NCBI GenBank assembly: GCA_937894535.1
Contig: CALBHI010000326.1
Location: 1 to 8,217, forward strand
Direction of reading: 5' to 3'
Length of the DNA stretch: 8,217 nt
DNA from: an uncultured Verrucomicrobiota bacterium
GTDB taxonomy: Bacteria > Verrucomicrobiota > Kiritimatiellia > CAIVKH01
Notes under the pieces: generated by a model
Databases searched by the model: none
What the model saw: the letters and a program-made list of their open reading frames with translations, nothing else
What the model was told of the DNA's origin: nothing
Made by a program: the position numbers and the translations under genes
Shown: one piece after another, positions 1 through 4,981 of the stretch
How the letters are laid out: each line of letters starts with the position of its first letter
Numbering within the stretch: position 1 is the first letter of the stretch

Positions 1-255
1 AGGTATAACGCAAGCGCATTTCAAATTCTTTTCCCTGATATAACCCCTTCACATCCACTATGCCGATGGCCACGGATGTTTTTTTCCACTGACGGATCGG
101 GCCGGTTTCGGTTTTCTGCATGCCAAGGTAGCGGATACCGCCGCCGCCAACGCTGCGAATGAAGTCGGTTTTGGTTTCTACCCAAGCATTAGAGTGAATA
201 TAGACCAGATCATCTGCAAGCAAGCGATGTAAGGCGGCGGTGTCCTGGCTGATGA
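1..255 (-). other. DUF4440/SnoaL-like (NTF2-fold) domain joined in frame to truncated ActB
   Basis: On the minus strand, in the actB frame, residues from about 617 onward read ISQDTAALHRLLADDLVYIH, then NAWVETKTDFIRS, then GIRYLGM, and end KGLYQGKEFEMRLRYT. This is the typical DUF4440 layout: D-x-A-x-L-x-x-L-L-A-D-D-L-x-Y-x-H-S, then an ETK element and a late LRYT strand. It does not resemble the iron-sulfur region expected in ActB. GC is about 50% in bases 1-240 against about 63% in 241-360. AT-rich codons (TTA, TAT, ATT, TCT, AAT, GTA) appear here and are rare upstream. The domain's C-terminal end lies beyond the window. Members of this fold include small-molecule-binding proteins and ketosteroid isomerase-like enzymes, and no specific function can be assigned. 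The junction lies at roughly 232-265. Confidence 0.75.
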
Positions 256-2101
256 GCAGGGCATTGTCCCAGGTCAGGGTGGTGATCGGCCGGGGCATTT
301 CCTGCATCCACCCGTTGTTGGCGAGACGGCCATCGGCCACGGCATAATCGGGCAGAATGGCGAGGTCAAGCTGGTCGGCCGGGGCCGGCGCTTCGCCCGG
401 TCCGGCATCCTTCCACACCAGCGAAACGGACACGGGGGCCTCGGCCGTGTCGGCCAAAAGACCGTCGTGCAGGGCGCGTTTGAAGGCGAGGTCGCCGCCC
501 AATGTTTCCAGCCAGGTGGCGCGGACGAGGTCGTATCCGGACGTCCCGGGGCGACCGGCCACGGCGGCGAGCAGTTCCAACTCGCTGCGGGTCTTGTACA
601 AGGGCTCGATCAAGGGCTGGACGAGTGAGGTCGTGCCGTCGAACGCGCGGGCATCGCCCCAATATTCCAAATAATGCGAGGCGGGTACGTGCCATGAGCT
701 GACCGCACCGGTTTCGTCGTCAAACAAGCCGTGCTGCACGGTAAAGGGAACCTTGGCCAGACGCTCGGCCATGGCCAGTTCCGCCGGCGGATCGTAGGCC
801 GGATTCACATCGAGCAACAGCAGGGTTTGCACCGAACCGGCATCGATGGCTTTCGCGAGGTCGGTCAGCGAGGCCCCGGTGGCGGTGACCGGTTTGACCA
901 GGGTCATGGTCTTGCCGAGGTTGCCGAGTTGGGCATTGATCGCGAGGGCGAGGGCCTGCAGGGCGGGCGAGCGGTGTTCTCCGGCGAGGACGAGCGAGCG
1001 GCCGGCGTGGGCCTTGAGGTCGGCGGCGAGGGCATCGGCCCAGGCGGCGTGCGGGGTGTCATGGCTACCCGTGATGGCGACTCCCAGCGCATGGGCAACG
1101 GCGCGGGCAACGCCCTCGATGGCGTCGGGGGTCAGGGCCAGACGGTGATCGGCGGCGGCGCCGGTGGTGGACATCTGGGATTCCGCGACATACAGGCGGT
1201 TCATCGGGCCGGCTTCCACGCTGCGCCGGGCCGCAAAGTCGCGGGCCAGACGGACATGCGCCGGACCGAGGCTCAGGAAATCGGCATCCAGCGAGACGAT
1301 GACATCGGCGTCAGCGAGGTTGTAGACCGGGTCCAGCTTCTGGCCGAACGCGGCGACGGTCGCCTCGTACCAACCGGAGCGGCTGACCGGTTCGTAGGTG
1401 TGCCAAACTGCGGACGGGAACCGGGCGGTAATTTCCTTCATCAAGCCAACAAACGTCGGGGACGAAACCGGGCCGGAAAGGATACGCAGACCTGCGCCTT
1501 TGCTGGCCGTCTGCTGCTCCAGTTGCGCCTGCAAGTCGGCATCGAACGCATCCCAGGTCGCGGCAGCCGTGCTGCCCTTGCGGCGGGGCGAGCGGCTCCG
1601 GTCGGGGTCGTACATGGTCAGCACGGAAGCCTGCAAGGCGGCATCGGTACCGCCGAGGCTGGCCGGGTGCAGCTCGTTGCCATCGACCTTGGTCGGCCGG
1701 CCCATGTGGCTGGTGGCCAGCAAGCCGAAGCCATAACCACATATCGATGCGGTGGTTGCGTAATACTGCGCCTTGCCCGGAATCATGTTTTCCGGCTGCT
1801 TGACGTAGGGGATGATCTTCTCGCGGGGCTGGCGGGTACAGGCGGTCAGGCCGCCGAGGGCCAGCGAGGCGCCCATCAGGCGCAGGAACGAGCGGCGGTG
1901 CATGGGGTCCCACTCGGCGGAGAAACGGGGAAACTCCTGCTGGAGCAGGTCGCCGAACGATTCCTTGCGGGAAAGCTCGTCCAGGCTGCGCCAGAAGCGG
2001 CGGCCGGTCTGGCCTTCGAGTTGTTGCCGGGCCTCGACGAGGGAAAGCTGTTCGCGCACCGAAGCCGGCGTGTTCTGGGTCGAAGGGGTTAGCGATGACA
2101 T
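1..2101 (-). CDS. actB: ActB of alternative complex III, N-terminal (molybdopterin-oxidoreductase-like) part, running off the left edge and switching to a DUF4440-like sequence
   Basis: Seen: 700 codons stay open from ATG 2101-2099 to the window edge with no stop. Residues 1-87 match the extended Tat domain of the TAT-variant-translocated molybdopterin oxidoreductase family: GRRFWRSLDEL at 33-43 and HRRSFLRLMGASLALGGLTAC at about 68-88. ActB-type sequence continues to about residue 617 (NPAYDPP at 433-439, LANNGWMQEMP at 593-603, LTWDNALLI at 609-617). From about residue 618 it becomes a DUF4440-like domain. Family knowledge: ActB is the peripheral ACIII subunit with a molybdopterin-oxidoreductase-like half that carries no molybdenum cofactor, then a ferredoxin-like half holding [3Fe-4S] and [4Fe-4S] clusters. 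It passes electrons from quinol toward the cytochrome subunits. Here the cluster half is absent. The start codon lies inside the end of actA (13-base overlap), which implies translational coupling. The ActB identity is firm; the authenticity of the 3' end is doubtful. Confidence 0.88.
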   Translation of the reverse strand, partial: MSSLTPSTQNTPASVREQLSLVEARQQLEGQTGRRFWRSLDELSRKESFGDLLQQEFPRFSAEWDPMHRRSFLRLMGASLALGGLTACTRQPREKIIPYVKQPENMIPGKAQYYATTASICGYGFGLLATSHMGRPTKVDGNELHPASLGGTDAALQASVLTMYDPDRSRSPRRKGSTAAATWDAFDADLQAQLEQQTASKGAGLRILSGPVSSPTFVGLMKEITARFPSAVWHTYEPVSRSGWYEATVAAFGQKLDPVYNLADADVIVSLDADFLSLGPAHVRLARDFAARRSVEAGPMNRLYVAESQMSTTGAAADHRLALTPDAIEGVARAVAHALGVAITGSHDTPHAAWADALAADLKAHAGRSLVLAGEHRSPALQALALAINAQLGNLGKTMTLVKPVTATGASLTDLAKAIDAGSVQTLLLLDVNPAYDPPAELAMAERLAKVPFTVQHGLFDDETGAVSSWHVPASHYLEYWGDARAFDGTTSLVQPLIEPLYKTRSELELLAAVAGRPGTSGYDLVRATWLETLGGDLAFKRALHDGLLADTAEAPVSVSLVWKDAGPGEAPAPADQLDLAILPDYAVADGRLANNGWMQEMPRPITTLTWDNALLISQDTAALHRLLADDLVYIHSNAWVETKTDFIRSVGGGGIRYLGMQKTETGPIRQWKKTSVAIGIVDVKGLYQGKEFEMRLRYT

Positions 2102-2748
2102 TTGTAGCAATCCAGAAGGCGGTGGTTGGACGTGTTGATGTTATGGACGCGGACCAGTTCAGCGCCCACTTCCAGTTGGTTGGCGGGTTTTTCGTACGCC
2201 ATGTTGAACACCTGGTCGCGCGGACGGACAAACTTCTCCGGTTGCCGGTGGCACTCGAGGCAGAAGGTCATGTAGAGGGTCTTTTCCTTCCAGACGAGGG
2301 GCATTTCATCGACCCGGCCATGGCAATCGGTGCAACCGATACCGGCATTCAAATGGGCGCTATGGTCGAAATAGACGAATTCAGGCAGGTCGTGGACGCG
2401 GTTCCATTCGAGGGACGTTCCGGTGCGCCAGCTTTCGCGGACCGGTTCGAGGATCGGGGCCTCGTTCCAGATCAGGGTGTGGCAATTCATGCAGGTCTTG
2501 GTCGGAGGAATACCGGCAAACGCACCGTCCTCCACCGAGGTGTGGCAATAACGGCAGTCCAGTCCAAGCGCCGCATGGTGCTTGTGGCTGAAGGGGACGA
2601 CCTGCTCCCGGGGCATGTTCACCTCGGTGACGTAATCGGATTTCTGCAGGGCGTCAAAAAGGACCAAGGTGCCCACCAAGCCACCGAGGCCTACAACAAT
2701 ACTTAACCGAGCAATGGTATTTGCCGCGGGGTGAAAAACTTGCGCCAT
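2089..2748 (-). CDS. actA: ActA, pentaheme cytochrome c subunit of alternative complex III
   Basis: This 219-residue protein carries five CXXCH heme c-binding motifs: CRYCH 65-69, CMNCH 86-90, CTDCH 139-143, CLECH 163-167 and CYKCH 214-218. A single hydrophobic segment at about 12-31 (IARLSIVVGLGG...) acts as the N-terminal membrane anchor or signal anchor, so the heme domain faces the periplasm. Length, five hemes and an adjoining actB are the standard ActA arrangement. In ACIII this subunit carries electrons away from the quinol-oxidation module toward a terminal cytochrome c or oxidase. It is the first gene of the operon. Its ATG is preceded by GGGGAACAGGA, which provides a Shine-Dalgarno-like site, and a sigma70-like promoter lies about 90 bases upstream. 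The stop codon overlaps the start of actB by 13 bases. The histidine-rich FSHKHHA at 53-59 may supply distal heme ligands (inference). Confidence 0.93.
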   Translation of the reverse strand: MAQVFHPAANTIARLSIVVGLGGLVGTLVLFDALQKSDYVTEVNMPREQVVPFSHKHHAALGLDCRYCHTSVEDGAFAGIPPTKTCMNCHTLIWNEAPILEPVRESWRTGTSLEWNRVHDLPEFVYFDHSAHLNAGIGCTDCHGRVDEMPLVWKEKTLYMTFCLECHRQPEKFVRPRDQVFNMAYEKPANQLEVGAELVRVHNINTSNHRLLDCYKCHR

Positions 2749-2836
2749 TCCTGTTCCCCAAAAAATTACCGATCGTTAAACCCCGATCCGCTTTATCATC
2801 GTTTCCCGGATTCCAAGGTAGAAAAAAGACTGACGA

Positions 2837-2865
2837 TTGATAAGCCAAGAACCGTGTCCAGTCAA
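2837..2865 (-). promoter_or_regulatory. Probable sigma70-type promoter of the act operon
   Basis: Read on the minus strand, TTGACT (2865-2860) and TATCAA (2842-2837) are separated by exactly 17 bases. The -35 box matches the consensus at five of six positions and the -10 box at four. The expected start site is near 2830, giving a leader of about 80 bases before the actA ATG. It sits in an AT-richer gap facing the correct gene, which supports it, though no footprint or transcript data are available here. Confidence 0.6.
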
Positions 2866-2883
2866 TACGATTAGCGCGGAAAG

Positions 2884-2921
2884 CATCGTTGTAATTGTTT
2901 GACTACCAAAACAAAACGATG
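2884..2921 (-). terminator. Imperfect inverted repeat downstream of the HAD phosphatase gene, possible terminator
   Basis: CATCGTT (2884-2890) and AACGATG (2915-2921) are perfect inverted arms. Inside them TTGTTT/AAACAA can add six more pairs if four bases are bulged out. The element begins just past the phosphatase stop codon (2929-2931) and ends before the act promoter, where a terminator insulating the two minus-strand units would be expected. The stem is AT-rich and no clean T-run follows it, so the assignment is weak. Confidence 0.3.
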
Positions 2922-2928
2922 TGATGCC

Positions 2929-3594
2929 TTAAACAGGCCGGACGAGGGCGGCGGCGGATTCGAGGGTCAGGGTGTCGAGCCGGTCGACGACCCGGTCAGC
3001 GTGGGCAAGTTCTGCCGCAGGGTGGGTGGTGGTGACGGCGACCACGGCCATGCCTGCGCTGCGCGCGGCTTCAATACCTACCAAGGCATCCTCGAAGACG
3101 AGGGCGGGCAGGTTGCCGAGCTTTTCGGCGGCGCGCAGGAAGATATCGGGGGCTGGCTTGCCGCGCTCGACTTCGTCACCGGCGACGATGGCCTGGAAAC
3201 AGGGCCGCAACCCGATGCGGTCGAGCACGCATTCGATGTTGGCGCGTTCGGTGGAGGAGGCGATCGCGCACGGCACCCGGGCGTCGTGCAAACGGTGGAT
3301 CCACTCCGTCACGCCGGGCAACGGGTCGATCCCCTGCTCGACCACGAGTTCGCGGTAGCGCTGCTCCTTGATGGCGGCCCAACGGGAAATTTCCGCCGGA
3401 TCGCGGGTCCAGCCGAGCACCTCGGGAATGATGCGTTCGTTTTTCATGCCGAACCCGCGCCGGAAATGCCCTTCCGGCAGCGGCAGCCCGTAGGTGGCCC
3501 CCATCCAATCCCAGCTTTTGGCATGCAGCGCCGAGGAATCGATTACCACACCGTCCCAATCGAACAAGGCGCACCAAGTTGGCGTCGAAGGCAT
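2929..3594 (-). CDS. HAD-superfamily hydrolase, beta-phosphoglucomutase-like phosphatase (subfamily IA)
   Basis: This 221-residue protein is a typical length for a small HAD phosphatase or phosphoglucomutase. All four HAD motifs are visible: motif I FDWDGVVIDS (nucleophile D12, acid/base D14), motif II IASST around S113/S114, motif III lysine K146 in RGKPAPDIF, and motif IV FEDALVGIEAA with E168/D169. An alpha-helical cap (about residues 20-85) follows motif I, as in subfamily IA. The likely reaction is phosphate-ester hydrolysis or phosphoryl transfer on a small sugar phosphate or similar metabolite in the cytoplasm; the substrate cannot be read from sequence. I chose ATG 3594 because GGGAG lies eight bases upstream of it and the protein then begins right before motif I. 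Upstream in-frame starts at 3615 and 3777 would overlap the promoter or the divergent SOD gene. It appears to be a single-gene transcript with its own promoter. Confidence 0.88.
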   Translation of the reverse strand: MPSTPTWCALFDWDGVVIDSSALHAKSWDWMGATYGLPLPEGHFRRGFGMKNERIIPEVLGWTRDPAEISRWAAIKEQRYRELVVEQGIDPLPGVTEWIHRLHDARVPCAIASSTERANIECVLDRIGLRPCFQAIVAGDEVERGKPAPDIFLRAAEKLGNLPALVFEDALVGIEAARSAGMAVVAVTTTHPAAELAHADRVVDRLDTLTLESAAALVRPV

Positions 3595-3602
3595 CTTGTA
3601 GT

Positions 3603-3607
3603 CTCCC
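3603..3607 (-). promoter_or_regulatory. Shine-Dalgarno site fixing the HAD phosphatase start
   Basis: GGGAG on the minus strand is eight bases before ATG 3594. It favours this start over the longer in-frame alternatives. Confidence 0.6.
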
Positions 3608-3613
3608 GCTTCC

Positions 3614-3642
3614 ATAGTAAAGTGGCCCAGACCATAAACCAA
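3614..3642 (-). promoter_or_regulatory. Probable sigma70-type promoter of the HAD phosphatase gene
   Basis: On the minus strand TTGGTT (3642-3637) and TACTAT (3619-3614) are spaced by 17 bases. The -10 box matches TATAAT at five of six positions; the -35 box is weaker (three of six). The predicted start site near 3607 leaves a very short leader containing the GGGAG ribosome site. It occupies nearly all of the 64-base gap shared with the divergent SOD gene. Confidence 0.5.
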
Positions 3643-3646
3643 TACC

Positions 3647-3651
3647 GGAGG
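3647..3651 (+). promoter_or_regulatory. Shine-Dalgarno site of the SOD gene
   Basis: GGAGG lies seven bases before ATG 3659. A second ATG at 3665 would be 13 bases away, so 3659 is the preferred start. No convincing plus-strand -35/-10 pair was found in the short gap; TTGTAG at 3596 with TAAAGT at 3618 is the best but weak. Confidence 0.65.
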
Positions 3652-3658
3652 GATCGCC

Positions 3659-4387
3659 ATGCAAATGAACCGTCGCGAAGCCATTAAGACCATCGCTGTG
3701 GGTGCCGCCGCCCTGGGTGCGTACCCGTTTGCCGCCGGAGCCGCGGACGCCGCAGCACCCATGACGGGCGTCGGCATGACCTTCCCTTACACCCTGCCAC
3801 CCCTTCCCTACGCCCCGGATGCCGTGGCCGCATTCATCGACGCGGACACGATGAACCTCCATCACGGCAAACACCACGCCGGGTATGTCACCAACCTGAA
3901 CAAGGCCTTGGAATCGGCTGCACCCGACATCCAGGCATTGACGCTGGAAGCCTTGCTGGCGAATGCCTACGAACTCGACCCGTCGATCCGCACGGCGGTG
4001 ATCAACCACGGCGGCGGTCACCACAACCACATGTTGTTCTGGGACATCCTGAACCCGGGTACTCCCAACCAGCCGGATGGCCGGTTGGCCGAACTGATCG
4101 TCAGCGCCTTTGGCTCGGTTGAGGCCATGTCCGAGGCATTGAAGAAAGCCTCCCTGTCGGTATTTGGCAGCGGTTGGGGATGGTTGGTCTACGACAACGG
4201 GGCCCTGGCGGTCACCAGTTCGCCCAACCAGGAAAGCCCGCTGATGCGCGGCCAGGTGCCGCTGATCGGGATCGACGTCTGGGAGCACGCTTACTACCTG
4301 CGCTACCAGAACCGCCGCGCCGAGTATGTCGATGCGGTGTTGGCGAACATCCATTGGCAGGCTGTTGCAGCCCGGCTACCGGGCTGA
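3659..4387 (+). CDS. Superoxide dismutase, Mn-type, with Tat signal peptide
   Basis: This 242-residue protein converts superoxide to oxygen and hydrogen peroxide. Residues 1-30 form a twin-arginine signal: RR at 5-6 in NRREAIKTI, a hydrophobic Ala/Gly-rich core, and an AGAADAA region suitable for cleavage. The enzyme is therefore probably exported folded to the periplasm. The mature part has the Fe/Mn-SOD fold. Metal ligands by family alignment are H68 (in LHHGKHH), H124 (in HHNHMLFW), and D206 and H210 (in DVWEHAYY), with second-sphere Y76. Metal preference looks Mn-like: Gly-rich NHGGGHHNH in the first half and Gln191 in PNQESPLM, the position used by Mn enzymes. Cambialistic or Fe use cannot be excluded. 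It is divergent from the HAD phosphatase, and a GC-rich hairpin follows the stop codon. Canonical ligands are all present, so it should be active. Confidence 0.93.
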   Translation: MQMNRREAIKTIAVGAAALGAYPFAAGAADAAAPMTGVGMTFPYTLPPLPYAPDAVAAFIDADTMNLHHGKHHAGYVTNLNKALESAAPDIQALTLEALLANAYELDPSIRTAVINHGGGHHNHMLFWDILNPGTPNQPDGRLAELIVSAFGSVEAMSEALKKASLSVFGSGWGWLVYDNGALAVTSSPNQESPLMRGQVPLIGIDVWEHAYYLRYQNRRAEYVDAVLANIHWQAVAARLPG

Positions 4388-4399
4388 CCGGATAACGGC

Positions 4400-4437
4400 C
4401 GCGACGTCCGCCAATCGGTGATTGGCAGGGCGTCGCG
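4400..4437 (+). terminator. Long hairpin after the SOD gene, possible transcription terminator
   Basis: Seven-base arms CGCGACG (4400-4406) and CGTCGCG (4431-4437) enclose a second seven-base stem GCCAATC/GATTGGC (4410-4416 and 4420-4426) with a GGT loop, with a small internal loop between the stems. It starts 12 bases after the SOD stop. No T-run follows (CCTCTCCTAG), so it is not a textbook intrinsic terminator. It may stabilise the 3' end or act in a factor-dependent way. Confidence 0.45.
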
Positions 4438-4450
4438 CCTCTCCTAGCAT
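4422..4450 (+). promoter_or_regulatory. Possible sigma70-type promoter of the ferredoxin gene
   Basis: TTGGCA (4422-4427) and TAGCAT (4445-4450) have a 17-base spacer. Five of six and four of six positions match consensus. The -35 box lies in the 3' arm of the hairpin after the SOD gene. The expected start site coincides with the ATG at 4457, so a transcript from here would be leaderless or nearly so. Confidence 0.4.
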
Positions 4451-4456
4451 GGCGGC

Positions 4457-4879
4457 ATGAACGAACCTGCCTCCTCCCTCCGCGACGAACTCGCTGCGAT
4501 CGCCCGCGACCTCGCCATCCAACCCGGCCTGCACCGCCACATCCTGCTCTGCTGCGACCAGAGCGAACCGGAATGCTGCAGCAAGGAAGCGGGCCTCGCC
4601 GCGTGGGATTACCTGAAGAAGCGCCTGAAACAACTCGGCCTTGACGGCGCGGGCGGGGTGTATCGTTCGAAGGTGAATTGCCTGCGCATCTGCGCGCACG
4701 GGCCGATCGCGTTGGTGTATCCCGACGGTGTCTGGTACCACTCGGCCACCCCCGAGGTGCTGGAACGCATTATCCAGGAGCACCTGATCGGCGGGCGAAT
4801 CGTCGAGGATGTGGCCTTGGCCTGTCAGCCGTTGGACGGCAAACCCGCCACGCCGGCACCACGTACTCCTCCATCCTGA
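4457..4879 (+). CDS. (2Fe-2S) ferredoxin domain protein, thioredoxin-like fold
   Basis: This 140-residue cytoplasmic protein has the layout of thioredoxin-fold [2Fe-2S] ferredoxins. An N-terminal strand ends in a cysteine pair (HILLCC, C32/C33). A second pair follows at C40/C41 (ECCSKE), then a helix LAAWDYLKKRLKQL. The conserved second half is VNCLRICAHGPIALVYPDGVWY (C75 and C79), followed by ATPEVLERIIQEHL and GGRIV. Four ligands are expected: one from each early pair plus C75 and C79. Which member of each pair binds is unclear. Members of this family are low-potential electron carriers often found without an obvious partner. No clear Shine-Dalgarno precedes the ATG; the sequence before it is AGCATGGCGGC. 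A proline-rich C-terminal tail (about 125-140) looks disordered. Confidence 0.87.
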   Translation: MNEPASSLRDELAAIARDLAIQPGLHRHILLCCDQSEPECCSKEAGLAAWDYLKKRLKQLGLDGAGGVYRSKVNCLRICAHGPIALVYPDGVWYHSATPEVLERIIQEHLIGGRIVEDVALACQPLDGKPATPAPRTPPS

Positions 4880-4890
4880 ACAAATTCCCG

Positions 4891-4919
4891 CTGGCGGCTG
4901 TCCCTCTTTGGCGTATGCT
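4891..4919 (+). promoter_or_regulatory. Weak candidate promoter for the S41 protease gene
   Basis: CTGGCG (4891-4896) and TATGCT (4914-4919) are 17 bases apart in the 102-base gap before the protease gene. Matches are three and four of six. It would give a leader of about 55 bases. Read-through from the ferredoxin gene is equally possible. Confidence 0.25.
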
Positions 4920-4981
4920 GCATCAACCCTTCGACATGTACCGTGCAACCCGAACAACAACCATCCGGCTGGATTGAACGC

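Noticed and set aside
731..2092. A 453-codon open frame on the plus strand opposite actB
   Set aside because: It is Gly/Arg/Gln-rich low-complexity translation with no family features. The minus-strand frame is a clear ActB, and long antisense frames are common at this GC content.
1311..2231. A 306-codon minus-strand frame overlapping actB and the end of actA
   Set aside because: It is the wrong reading frame of two recognised genes; its translation is Pro/Arg-rich with no motif.
3595..3777. Longer N-terminus for the HAD phosphatase, starting at 3777 or 3615
   Set aside because: The extension would overlap the SOD coding region or the promoter, adds Ala-rich sequence not belonging to the HAD fold, and lacks the GGGAG site that precedes ATG 3594.
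3176..4354. A 392-codon minus-strand frame opposite the SOD gene
   Set aside because: The plus strand carries an intact SOD with all metal ligands, so the antisense frame is a shadow.
4943..4981. GTG start adding 13 residues to the protease
   Set aside because: It would place a charged, Gln-rich stretch before the signal peptide and has no ribosome site. ATG 4982 begins directly at a typical signal sequence.
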